The translations under genes were made by a program, and so were the position numbers. A DNA stretch of 64,000 nucleotides from Chlorocebus sabaeus. Taxonomy: Eukaryota > Chordata > Mammalia > Primates > Cercopithecidae. This document shows positions 9,983 through 20,669 of this stretch, piece by piece. Where the stretch lies: assembly GCF_047675955.1 (NCBI RefSeq), contig NC_132911.1, positions 74,743,133 to 74,807,132 on the forward strand. Reading direction: 5' to 3'. Numbering within the stretch: the first letter of the stretch is position 1; each line of letters opens with the position of its first letter. The notes beneath the pieces are model-generated. The model was not told the origin of the DNA. It made no database searches and worked only from the letters and a program-made list of their open reading frames with translations.

Positions 9983-12344
9983 CTGACATGCACAAAAGCC
10001 ACCTTGCCTAATATGCATTTTAGCCAGAGAAAATGATCATAACTGAGTAGACTTAGAAATAAGATTTCCTAGTAACAACTACAAGTAAAACTTCTCTTTT
10101 CATAGAAAACACAAAATTAAACCTTAAAGCCCAGTAATATATAATTAAAATGAAAACCTTTTAGAACCACTGCTTTTCCTAGGAGGCACTGCTCGGAATC
10201 CCCTGCCAGCTGGCTGGGTGTGTGTGTGAAAGATCGTAATATTTCAGGAGTTGCCCTTGCACGAGACATTTTTCTCAGCATTGCTCGTGGTTCATGGCCA
10301 CGCTGCCCGGGCACCTGCAGGATCAGTCAGTTTGCACAAGCAGCTTCCCAAGTGAATGACGTACCTCCCTTTTCTGTTGTTCCCAAAGACCAACATCTGT
10401 CAGAGATCAGCATATGCATCCGCGTATTAAAGCGCTCACTGTTCTAAGACCCTGCACTTAATTTTCCCTTGGGTAAACAGAGCCAATAATGGATAAATAC
10501 TGAAGGATCAAATATCCTTAAACTATCGGAGAAAGCTGTGAGTGCAGACTTTAATCCACATCTGAAGTGAGAAAAAAGAGAAAGCAAAACGCTATGACAG
10601 AGGCTCTCCAAATCATGAGGGGGGAACACAGGATGGAGTTCATGCCACTGGCTGTGTAACAGCTTGGGAAGCATCTCTATGAATGGCCATGGGAAGGGCA
10701 GTTAGGACTCTACAAGTAAGTGCATTTAAATGTTGAATACATTGCGATCCAAACAAATGATCTTTGCACTTTTCAGAAATGAATAGCAGAAGGCCTTGCC
10801 TCCTCCTAAGCACAGTCAACCTGACACTCTGTAACCATACACTGAAAGATTTTTACAAACGTCCTACTAATTGCATTTTGAGGCACGTTCCACTAGGAAG
10901 ATGAACTTTGGACAGGCTGACAGTGTTGGCCTTTGCGGACATGGTTGGTCTTCTAATGGCTGAGCCAGCCCCTAGGGGAAACACACAGCTTGAGCTTATC
11001 TTTTAAGTATAAACTTCTGAGGATGAACCTTCCAGCCTCTCTGGAATTCTTGTCTAATACAGGAACATGATGTATTTTATACATTTCTACACACTTTTTC
11101 TTTTAAAAGAATCATTTCAACCTTTAAGATAATTTTGCCTGAAAAGATTATCCTATCCAAACTTTATCTCTTCACCTTATGCAGTCACACAATTATTTTC
11201 TGATTTGCTTTAAGAAATAGAAACATTCAGCCTTTCAGATTAGAAATTTCTTTCTTGTAACGTAAAATAGAGATGCTTCCTTATTACTTAAAAAGAGTAC
11301 ATAAATCAATCTCGCCAAGGACTGGTATTCATCATAACCTTGTGTCTGTCTAACCTAAACCATCCAGGTCTACTTTTGAATTATCCTTATTTGGAAACTT
11401 CAAAACAAGGTTAAATATGCAGCTGATGGCTTTGGTAATAAATTGCTACTAGTAAAGCAGAAGGAGAAGCTCCAAGTGAGATGTTCCTGGGAAAAGCAGG
11501 CTGGCATCATCCACAGAAGAGCCACAAACATGTCTACACTGAATTGTTGTCCACCTCCAAAATTGCTGCCATATCCAGGCAGCTGCCATTAGCCCTTTCC
11601 TGTAGGAGGTGGGGTGTCTGCTTCCATTCAGCCTTGTCTGTAAAACACCCGGATAACCTGCAGAATGGACAAAGCAAAATATCACCTACACATGAGTAAG
11701 AGAAGCAGGACAGCCCATCCAACTCGAAGGCAATGAAAAGATTTGGTGTAATCCAAAGAAAAATTTGGACTAATGTAGGAACTTGGGTTCCCTGTTATCT
11801 CTTTTGTAAGAGTGAGCTGTTAGTAAAATGCTGAAAGCAAACAAAAGATGTAGACAGCAGCTCCAAAGAACTATATCACATTTATTTTTCAATGGATTAA
11901 AGAATGGTTAAGTCTTGAGAAGTCAACGAATAAATCAGAACACATAGAACCTATAAATAATATATGAGTTGAATACATAACCAACTGTGTTAAAGCTCCA
12001 TTAGTAAAAAGATGAATAACCAAGAAGGCAGACAGCAAAAAAATAAATAAAATTGCTGTCACTAGTGAGAGCTCTTCATTCTTATTGCTTATGTTTTTGC
12101 AATAAGCAAATTTATGTAGTGAAGACAAACTAACAGACAAGCATGTGAGTTTGAGGCAATGGTTGTATGACTTCGTCATTTTGAAGACCATTTGACAACA
12201 TTTCTCCTTTTGTAATTGCATGACTTCAAGTATTTGTTAATTTCTTTTCTGGAAAATTTATTTCTGTGTTTCCACATTCCTCAGAACAAGAGACCTTCCA
12301 GACTTGTCTTGCATGCGCACATATCACATGTGATATTTTCTCAT
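9983..12344. other. Unassigned, contains a CpG-rich patch
   Basis: No repeat family recognised across this stretch. Ten CpG dinucleotides lie between 10194 and 10433, far above the surrounding density (see findings). The 110-codon minus frame at 11889-12221 and the overlapping frames near 11450-11720 have no recognisable domains and look like chance. Confidence 0.4.
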
Positions 12345-12515
12345 ATGATAGGCACAATTAATCTGCAAGCTGAGTATTATCATTATTTTAAAATAAGCAA
12401 AGTAAAGGCTTTTTGAGGCTAGAAAAAGTGCTTGTAGACAGTGTATAAAGTGTTAGACTTCTAACCCAGATGTATCTGAACCCCAAGTCTAGTGTAATAC
12501 ATTCTGCTGTCCCCT
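12345..12515 (-). repeat. Probable MIR
   Basis: Minus-strand MIR order: GAGTATTATCATTATTTTAA, AAGTAAAGGCTTTTTGAGGC, CTAACCCAGATGTATCTGAA. Divergence is high and both ends are approximate. Confidence 0.5.
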
Positions 12516-14251
12516 TCTTAAAAAAGCAGATAGAAAAGCAGATTACTGCCTTTTTAACACCAACAGCTTCTTTTTAATTTTTTATTTCTTTTTCATCAGT
12601 CCCAAGTTTTGTAGAATTTTGACCAGCAAACAAATGATTAAAATTAAGTCACAACACATTATCTATTTGTATTCACAGAAAACATTTATTAAAATAAGAG
12701 CATATGACCAACATGAGATAATACTGAGCCAATATCATTCCATTAAAAGGGTTTTCAGAAATATATTCTTAGTAGTCTATTCGAGGACCAGAATAATAGT
12801 GTTTAAATGTTTAATCTGTATGATTAGGCCTTTTGGAATATTAACAAGAGCCATCCGGTGGGCCTCTTGAACTCCAGGGATCAGTGGTCTCTAACCTGCC
12901 ATCAGAAGACACTAGATTCTGTGTTTTTAAATAACAGAAGCAGGTGATGTGATTGTGCTTTTCGTGAGAAAGCATTACCTTGAGGCAGAAATCCTTTCAT
13001 ATACCAAGCTAAATCCCTCCTGCTCCAGTGTAAACCCATTTCCTCTTCTGGCCTCTGGAGAAAAGGGAACAGCTGCTGGGTGTCTTTTAACTCTTCCTCT
13101 GGGGCCCAGGGGGCTGGGCCACTTTACTGTCAGTGCACCACATTGTAAGCCATGTTGGACAGATTCCTAATGAATGTTAGGTTTGTTATCCCCACTCTCA
13201 TTTCCCAACATATTTTCCAGGTTCTCTTTTTGTTGTGCAAGTAGGGATTTAGATTCTGGGGATCCGGACATAAAAGCTTCAGACTCGGGAATTATCTCAC
13301 AGGACTGCTTGTATTCTTCATGTAGCACCAGGCTGAAGGAGAATGAAAATCTGATACCATGATAGCTGAAACTAATATCTGTTGCTGCTATTCCAATTGC
13401 ATTTAGTACTTCTGGAAATTCTTGCCTCGGATCACAGTCATATTACCAGCTGGGGTCAAAATACCATATGAGGGATTCATATTTCTGTCTAATTCATTAT
13501 ACTGATGGTTTTTATGAAGCATCTGGAATTGGAAGTACTGGAAGGATTCACAGGGAATCCATTTGAAGCCATGACAAAACTGTTTTCCATTGATCAGTCA
13601 AATCCTGCTCAATCGGGAAATGACATTTTCAGTTCTCATCAAGTCCATTTTTAATATCCTGTTAACAAACAAAAATATAGATACAAAAATAATATTTAAG
13701 CCCACACTTAGAGAATCCTAGGGAAAATTCCAGAAAGAATTTGATGCATCTCCTTCTATCCCACACAAACCAAAATCCATGTTTGTCAGACAAAATCTTT
13801 TTCTCTTATTGTGTTGCTTTGGATCTTCATGTCTGAAACATCAAATAACCCTTGTAACAATATTTAAAATAAATCCTAATCTTTTATGCAGCTACTTAAT
13901 GGAACCAACTTTCCAACTATTTGCTATCTCACTAAGAAATACAAAACAAGTATTCTAAAATGTATCGGTTCCAATTTGTAGAAAAAAAGAAATCACACAG
14001 AGGTCAGGTCAAAGGCATTATTTTCTGTCAGCCCAGGTTATCATCAAGTCGAGATTCCAGGAAGAAGTGTATGCATCCAAGGACAACTATTACCTCAGGT
14101 GGTTCCTGAGAAAACCCAAATGTGTATTACAGAACTGTCCTTCCTCTATAACCTTTAATTTTTATAACAATTTTCAAATCTTTTTATTTCCCTTTGGCTT
14201 CTGAGCCTCCACAAATAACTTTCTAAAGTCATTCTCTTTAAACTATTAGAA
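12516..14251. other. Unassigned
   Basis: AT-rich with no recognised element. The short plus-strand frames (83, 73 and 62 codons between 12619 and 13362) show no known protein motifs. Confidence 0.4.
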
Positions 14252-14293
14252 CAAATACTGACTGGAAGAGTTCAAATACTGACTGGAAGAGTT
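14252..14293 (+). repeat. Perfect 21-bp tandem duplication
   Basis: Two identical head-to-tail copies of a 21-base unit (14252-14272 and 14273-14293) beginning CAAATACTGACTGG. It is probably a recent replication-slippage or repair duplication. Confidence 0.95.
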
Positions 14294-14451
14294 CTGCAAA
14301 AAAAAGACACTAAAAATTGGCCTTCCTACTGAAAAAAAAAAAAAAAGGGCCTCCTAAGGAGCAGGATTCAGATGAAAATCTAGCGAATTCAACTTGACTG
14401 GCTTTTCTAAACCATGTATACAATCTCCACAGACACTTTCTGTGGGCAAAA

Positions 14452-14522
14452 GTCAGGCATGTATTGGGGTGTAAACCTTGGTGGAAGAGGGATATTCACA
14501 TGGAAGAGAAGAGGAGAGGGAG
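14452..14522 (+). repeat. Left arm of a perfect 71-bp inverted repeat
   Basis: Starts GTCAGGCATGTATTGGGG and ends GAGGAGAGGGAG. All 71 bases match the reverse complement of 15512-15582. Going outward, one mismatch (14451) is followed by five more matching bases. I do not recognise the sequence as a known repeat. Confidence 0.97.
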
Positions 14523-14593
14523 CAAGTTCCAGGTCAATTTATAGCTCTAATTCCATCTAATCTTAAAAATAAAGTTTATATCATGAATGTTTT

Positions 14594-15147
14594 TGTCAGA
14601 GGCATTTGAACCAGAGCAGCTCCATCTTGAATAGGAACTGGGTAAAATAAGGCTGAGACGTACTGGGCTGCATTCCCAGACAGTTAAGCATTCTAAGTCA
14701 CACGATGAGAGAGGAGGTTGGCGCAAGATATAGGGCCATAAAGATCTTGCTGATAAAACAGGTTGTAGTAAAGAAGCCGACTAAAACCCACCAAAACCAA
14801 GATGGCCACGAGAGTGACCTCTGGTCATCCTCACTGCTACACTCCCACCAGAGCCACAACAGTTTACAAATGCCAGGGCAATGACAGGAAGTTACCCTAT
14901 ATGGTCTAGAAAGAGGAGGCATAAATAATCCACTCCTTGTTTAGCATATCATCAAGAAATCATCATAAAAATGGGCAACCAGCAGCCCTCAGTGCTGCTC
15001 TGTCTATGGAGTAGCCACTCTTTTGTTCCTCTATTTTATTAATAAAGTTGCTTTCACTTTACTCTACGGACTCGCCCTGAATTCTTTCTTGCAGGAGATC
15101 CAAGAACCCTCCCTGAGGGTCTGGATTGGGACCCCTTTCCTGTAACA
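14594..15147 (+). mobile_element. Solo ERV1-type LTR
   Basis: Runs from TGTCAGAGG to CCTGTAACA, about 554 bp, with TG...CA ends and TTTT on both sides (14590-14593, 15148-15151), consistent with the 4-bp duplication of class I retroviruses but not very informative in AT-rich DNA. It holds CCAAGATGGCC (a YY1-like core, about 14797-14807), an AATAAA at about 15041-15046, and the late motifs GGACTCGCCCTGAATTC and GGGACCCCTTTCC. I recognise the family as a common primate ERV1 LTR but cannot name it with certainty. No internal region or coding sequence remains. Confidence 0.85.
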
Positions 15148-15151
15148 TTTT

Positions 15152-15511
15152 TATTGAAAACTAACAACTTCATTTCCGCTACCAACTAAAGTAAAAGAAG
15201 GATAACTACACTGGTGCATATATGTATACATAATTTTATGACACTAAGTAATTTTTGATAAACATAAATATAATCACGTAATTCACCCTCCCTCTACAGC
15301 TAAATTCATCCTGGGCTTACTCATACTGTTCTTCACAAAAGCTAAATATGATAACGTGCAAGGCACTTGCACAACCTGTATCTCATCTCTCAATATTCCT
15401 TGATATTGCCTGTGCTTCTGATATACTGAACTGTTTTCAGCTTCTGAAAATGTTATATTTTCTAAAACCTCTGTGCCCCTAAACATGCCATGCCTTTTGT
15501 ATAGAATTCCC
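15152..15511. other. Unassigned spacer between LTR and right inverted-repeat arm
   Basis: AT-rich, then pyrimidine-rich from about 15480. Weak L2-like wording near 15475-15515 was too poor to call. Confidence 0.35.
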
Positions 15512-15582
15512 CTCCCTCTCCTCTTCTCTTCCATGTGAATATCCCTCTTCCACCAAGGTTTACACCCCAATACATGCCTGAC
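15512..15582 (-). repeat. Right arm of a perfect 71-bp inverted repeat
   Basis: Reverse complement of 14452-14522 with no mismatch. The arms are 989 bp apart. The minus-strand 113-codon frame (15283-15624) crosses it but has no recognisable domain. Confidence 0.97.
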
Positions 15583-15981
15583 ATTTGCTGAGTAGTCTAT
15601 TCTCTCTGTCCCTCCTTTGATCAAGACTGAATTAAATTATCCTCCTTTGTCTTCCCACAACTTCTTGTGTCATCATTATTTTCATCATTCCTACTGGAGG
15701 AACAATACCATGAGATTAACAACTGGCTGGTTACCAACTGGCAGCCAGAAGAGTAGGTGGGGCAGCTCCTGAGGGGCACCTGTTGCCTTTGCTGAGCAGC
15801 TTGTGCAATGGCTTCCAGCACCAGGAGTGCTAGCTTGTACTAGAAGAGGGTGGGTCTCCCCAGGGTGGGCGTGGGCCCCCCCATCGTAAGCTCTGTGGCT
15901 CAGGAGGTTGTGCAGAGTCAACATCCTCAGAGCCAACCATTTAGATTTCCTGTCCCTGAGCCTGGCAAATGGCAAGCACTT
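15583..15981. other. Unassigned
   Basis: GC rises between 15730 and 15960. No repeat or exon recognised. Confidence 0.4.
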
Positions 15982-16105
15982 CCAGTTCTAGCTACTGAGA
16001 AAACTGGGGCAGGAGGGTCACTTGAACCCAGGAGTTCAAATTCAGCATGGGCAACACAGCAAGACCCCATCTCTAAATAAATAAACAAACAAATAAAATA
16101 AATTA
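15982..16105 (+). mobile_element. Alu monomer (FLAM-like) or Alu fragment
   Basis: Single arm only: CTAGCTACTGAGAAAACTGG, CAGGAGGGTCACTTGAACCC, GGGCAACACAGCAAGACCCC, then an (AAAT/AAAC)n tail. There is no second arm, so it is a free left monomer or a truncated Alu. Confidence 0.7.
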
Positions 16106-17379
16106 ACAGATGTCTTGTCCCCAACCCGAGCCTCAGGATCTCAGGTTTTCTTAACCAGTGATCTGACCTTAACCTGGCAGACATGCCTTGGCCGAGCATT
16201 CAGACATCTCTGGCACTCCATGACTCTATTGGATCATCAGTCTACTGCCTAACTACCTCTGCACTTTCAGCACAAGAGAGAAGGACCTCTTTGTCACCCT
16301 GTAACTGCTTGTTAATGACCCTCTTTCCAGTTATCCTTCTATGGGGCACTTATACAACTTAGCAATAACTAGCCAGCTCTGCAGACTTTGTAGGTGTTCT
16401 TCCAAATGCTCAAATCATCACAGCTGTAATCATTGTACTTCATCTGGACATTTCTCCAGGTCACCACCTGAGAAATTAAACTCCAGGGACTACCTGTATC
16501 TTCCATGGCACTCATGATGGTATTCTCTTCACCTGCCAGGTGACGACAGATCCAGTACCAAATCTCCATGTTACTCAGGTTTTCTTGAACCACTCTCAGA
16601 ATTACTTGTATTAAAAAACCTTTGAGAAGCAGATGCCAAAATGAGGTTAGATGTGCAACAGATGTATTAGAGGAAATATCCGGAAGGGAAAGAGAGGAGG
16701 TGGGACAGCCTTTGGATCAGGATTCAGGTATAACCCCTGTAAAGGAGAGGGAAGGAAGGAAGGTTGCACAGGAAGAGCCACAGACTGGAATGCATTTCTA
16801 AAAGTTTTAGCTCAGCTAGTGGGGAGTCTTTGAGCAAAAGTTGCCAAAGTCAGACACTGCAAAAGTTAGGCACTGGCCAGGAGTAGCCTATAGGAAGTGC
16901 AGGCCTGGTAGGAACACAGTGGTAGGCTCAAATCTCAGCACCTGAAGCCATCTATCAAACACCTCCTCTAGCAGACATGTGAGGGGCATACTTTTACAGC
17001 CACCACAGTCATCCAGTTGGCAAATGACTGGCCTTATTATAAAATATAGATGGGTAGTTTAACTGTGCATAGTTTCTATATGTATGAATTTCATTTACAA
17101 TTATTTAGTTAAATAACAGCAATCCTCCAACAAATTTCACAGTATATTAAGTGGGAGTAATTGTATAAAGTACAGACTTTGCTGCTAGCTCTTTTCCCAC
17201 AGATCACTACATTAATAGCAGATGCTTATCATAAACAATGGACCACTAATGCTACTTCTTCCAGTCTGTTGGTGATGGGTCACTGCGCCTCAGTTATTCA
17301 GTTCCTGCACAGACAGCAAAATGTGTGTTGGTATCAGTGCCTTGTCTCCCAGAGGTAAACCCATGTGACATTTACACAA
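16106..17379. other. Unassigned
   Basis: No family named with confidence. The stretch 16620-16990 looks like an old LTR (purine-rich, GAGAAGCAGATGCCAAAATG start) but I could not assign it. 17195-17360 may belong to the Tigger remnant that follows. Confidence 0.35.
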
Positions 17380-17890
17380 ATGGATAATCAGAAAAGGAAA
17401 CTGGCCAACAAATATGATACTGAAACACACACACACAAATAGAAAAAGTGATGATGCTAGAAGTGAAATTTGTATGGAATGTAAATAGAGTTCTAGAAGA
17501 AATAACTGATTATGGAATGTTGACACTGCCACTGATGGAGAGACTCTAGATTTGCAGCCAGAAGAACATGGTGAAGGTGAACTTACCAACATAAATGCAA
17601 AAAAATTGTAGTGATGAAAAGGATGAAAATCTCACAGAGGAACTGATGCCATTAAAAATCTTTACCTTAAATGGATACTCAGAGATACTTCACAAGGTTA
17701 AAAGCGCAAAGGATAAAATGTTGGAAGCTGATCCAAACTTAGAATTGGGTGTCAAGATTCACCAAAGCCTAGAAAAAAATGCTTACTCAGTACTATAAGT
17801 TATACATGAAAAGAAGACAAACATTGCTCAAACTACTCTTCATAAGTTCTTTTGCAAAAGTATAAAGCACTTTAAGTCCCATTTCTAATG
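17380..17890 (+). pseudogene. Tigger (pogo/TcMar) transposase C-terminal remnant
   Basis: The open frame 17595-17798 translates with SAKDKMLEADPNLE followed by HQSLEK, which resembles the C-terminal part of Tigger transposases just after the DDE domain. Flanking nucleotides carry the same reading in pieces (frameshifts after 17780). No intact DDE catalytic triad or terminal inverted repeats were located, so this is an inactive fossil with uncertain ends. Other DNA transposon families with similar tails are possible. Confidence 0.5.
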
Positions 17891-18444
17891 CTTTAAATTA
17901 CAGCATACTAAAAAAACTTTTACCATGTTTTTAAATTTCTTTATACATTTATAACCAACGGTAAAAGAGATTTCAATGTTTTGACAAGAAATTTTAAAGG
18001 TCACGAGCAATTGTAATTTTTCCCCATTGATTATTAAGAATATATATATGATTTCAGCTCATACAGCCATTTTTATGATCCTGTCTACAGCAAGGAGTGC
18101 CCGCATATATCACTGACTTGACCATGCTTGCTTTTCCTCAGTAATTAATAGTCACCAAGGATTTGGATAATTGGGCAAGACAAAATATGTGATAACAATT
18201 CAACACAGAAAATTAATAAAATTATAATGATATTCAGCAGTTTTAACCACATGCTATATGTAACATAACCAAATGTCACATTACATCATATGGAAAGTTT
18301 TTCTAACATTTTTAAAGGTTAGGAAATCAACAATCATTTATCTGACCACTGAATTCTGAAAGTTCAATAAGAAAGTTGAGGCATTTTCTCCTAGCTATTT
18401 ACTGTAGAAATACCTTTTCAATGAGTAAATGACATTGAGCAGCG

Positions 18445-18654
18445 TATAAAAAGAGATTTTCCTCAGAGGCACAAGCTAGAACTCCTTTCATGGCCTCTGT
18501 TTACTGTCAAGACGGTACATACACTGCTAGCTCCATCCCTAAAAATAAACCTGGAGAAACCATAGCAGCCAAAGAGAAGCCTGGACTCCAGGAAACAATA
18601 GAAACAACTTCCCCTGCTGACACCAGAGACCATGTTGAGCTGATGCACCTAGGA
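18445..18654 (+). promoter_or_regulatory. TATA box, ATG and splice-donor arrangement (candidate first exon)
   Basis: TATAAAAAG at 18445-18453 would place a start site near 18475. An ATG at 18490 (CCTTTCATGG context) opens a frame that reads 55 codons to a strong donor-like GAG/GTGAGC with GT at 18655. The same frame stays open to 18879 without splicing (129 codons). The predicted peptide begins MASVYCQDGTYTAS and matches no family I know. No partner exon was found. It could equally be chance or an unrecognised LTR. Confidence 0.3.
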
Positions 18655-19319
18655 GGTGAGCAACTGCAGCCCAGGGCTCTGTGCTGCCCAAGTGGCAGTG
18701 AAAGGATAAGCTGGATGGAATTGTTTAATTCTGTCCTTCAACCCGTATTTTTTCTTTTTTTTTTGAATTGGTACAGTAACTACTCATTCACTCCCCAGAA
18801 ACAGCACAGACAGCCCAAAGCACCGGGGTTGGTGATCTGTACCAGGGTGGTTCAAAGCCCTGCCTGTGAGAACAATTAATGAAGGCAGGTAGTGGGTACT
18901 GGCTAAGTAGCTGCCCTTGGGCATTTGGTTCTCCAACTCCTTTGCCTCCAAACTTGCATGGCTGCTGTAATACCACCACAGGAGGCTGATTTTCCCTAGT
19001 GCAGGATCTTTCTTAGTGTGGAAAGGTAAAATCCTGCCCAACAGAGTTGCCTGGTACAGTAGAAGCAACAAAGGTCACCATGAGTAAATTTTTGGTATTT
19101 GGGCCCATTCTCCTTGAGGTTATCTGGTCCCTTCTGTTCCAAAGCTGGTACAGTTTTTGGCATGGACTTCAATTTCTTCCCCATATGTTTTCTGACTGAG
19201 TAGCTGATACCTCTAGAGACCATCAGAAGCCCAATGAATTCAGAAGACAAAAAGCTAAATATATGCCACTGAAGCAGAGTTGTGAAAATCAAGAATTTCC
19301 AATATCCTGATAAGAATAT
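18655..19319. other. Unassigned
   Basis: The minus-strand frames (95 and 98 codons, 18784-19292) overlap one another without a known domain. The minus strand of this block reads like an old LTR or a decayed gene copy, but I could not name it. Confidence 0.3.
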
Positions 19320-19720
19320 TTAAAGGAGAAATCATAGGAAATATTTATAACATAAATCAAGAACCAGAAATAATAAAAAAGTGGAAATATTAGATAAATA
19401 AAATACAAACACTGACATAAAGAGCGTGGTAGATGGGACGAACAATAGGATGGGTGCAGTTAAAGAATTTTAAAGAGATAGAAAGCCTGATTCAGTAATT
19501 CTCCAAGAAGAAAATTTTTAAAAAGTAAAAAAAGAAAATATAGACAAAGTGATAGATGTAGAAGTGCGAACATATGCATGATAAGAGTACCAGAAAGAAA
19601 GCATATTAAGAGAAGAAAAGATCTTTGAAAAAACATATTTTTTTACAATTAATAAAAGATAAAGACTTTATTTGAATGTGTTCAACGGTACAGATGAGAA
19701 GTGTGGGGATTTAACAAGAG
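19320..19720 (+). mobile_element. Possible old L1M fragment
   Basis: A-rich plus strand. GAGTACCAGAAAGAAAGCAT and the AGAGAAGAAAAGATCTTTGA stretch resemble L1M ORF1 ('agtaccagaaggagag...'). Similarity is weak and the boundaries are guesses. Confidence 0.35.
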
Positions 19721-20556
19721 AGACTTAAGAGTTTCAAATATAGTGAGGCTTAAGAATATCAAATACAAAGAGAGATTCTAAAAGCATGAATTAAGAAATC
19801 TCATTACAGAGCTCTTCATTACTCTTGATAAGCTTTTTACATGATATAAGACTTACAAAAATGTGCCACAAATCCCAAAGCTAATTTGAAATAGATTCTT
19901 ATTTTGTTGAAATTATCAGACCCCAGATATTGTATGGAACTGGCTGAAAACGGCAAAGGCTATGACTGTCTCTTCTTAGTGGGGATGATTCCTGAAGGTT
20001 GAATCCTCCTCCTAACCTACTTTGAAAAATATTAGACCACTCTTGTTAATATATTCATTGTAATCTAGCTTCCTATTTGACCTTTCAGGACCTTTTTTTC
20101 CTTTGGGGTTTTTCATGGAAATTCCTATTTCTTGGTAGTTCAACATAATATTCCAAATAAGCTATAGTCCTATAGCTTTCATATTAAATTAATAGCAAGT
20201 AAAAACTAGTTTTATAAAAGTCAACAACAAAAATTTCATAAAATAGTTACAAATGTAGTCACATGTGAAAATCATGAGGACAGTTTTACTCTTGGTATAG
20301 AGAATGAAGAAAGAAAAATACATTTAGACAGAAAGCTATAAGAGCAGAATAAGAGAAGTAAGAAAGTGAGGGTGGAAATTGAGTGGGCTGCAGAAATAAT
20401 TCATGACTTGGAGATGGAAAAAGCCATAGGACAGGAATGAAAGCACATTAAACATGCTGGACAGAGAATATTATTTAATTCCTAAGTGCTATTGTTCAAA
20501 AGAAATACTAAAAAGGAACACTAAATAGCATAAGACCCTGATAAGACCTGTGTTCA
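19721..20556. other. Unassigned AT-rich DNA
   Basis: No element recognised. Confidence 0.4.
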
Positions 20557-20669
20557 CTCCCTTTCTTTCCTTCCTTCCTTGCTTCCTTCCTTTCTTCCTT
20601 CCTTCTTTCCTTCCTTCCTTCCTCCTTCCTTCCCTCCCCCTTCCTTCTTTTCATTCTTTCTCTCTTTCA
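20557..20669 (-). repeat. (CCTT/CTTT)n polypyrimidine, i.e. (GGAA)n on minus strand
   Basis: About 110 bases of almost pure pyrimidine made of CCTT and CTTT units. On the minus strand it contains several GGAA-GGAA runs. Confidence 0.95.

Noticed and set aside
15475..15515. L2-like wording beside the right inverted-repeat arm
   Set aside because: Only about 20 bases resemble L2; too short to decide which arm is the original.
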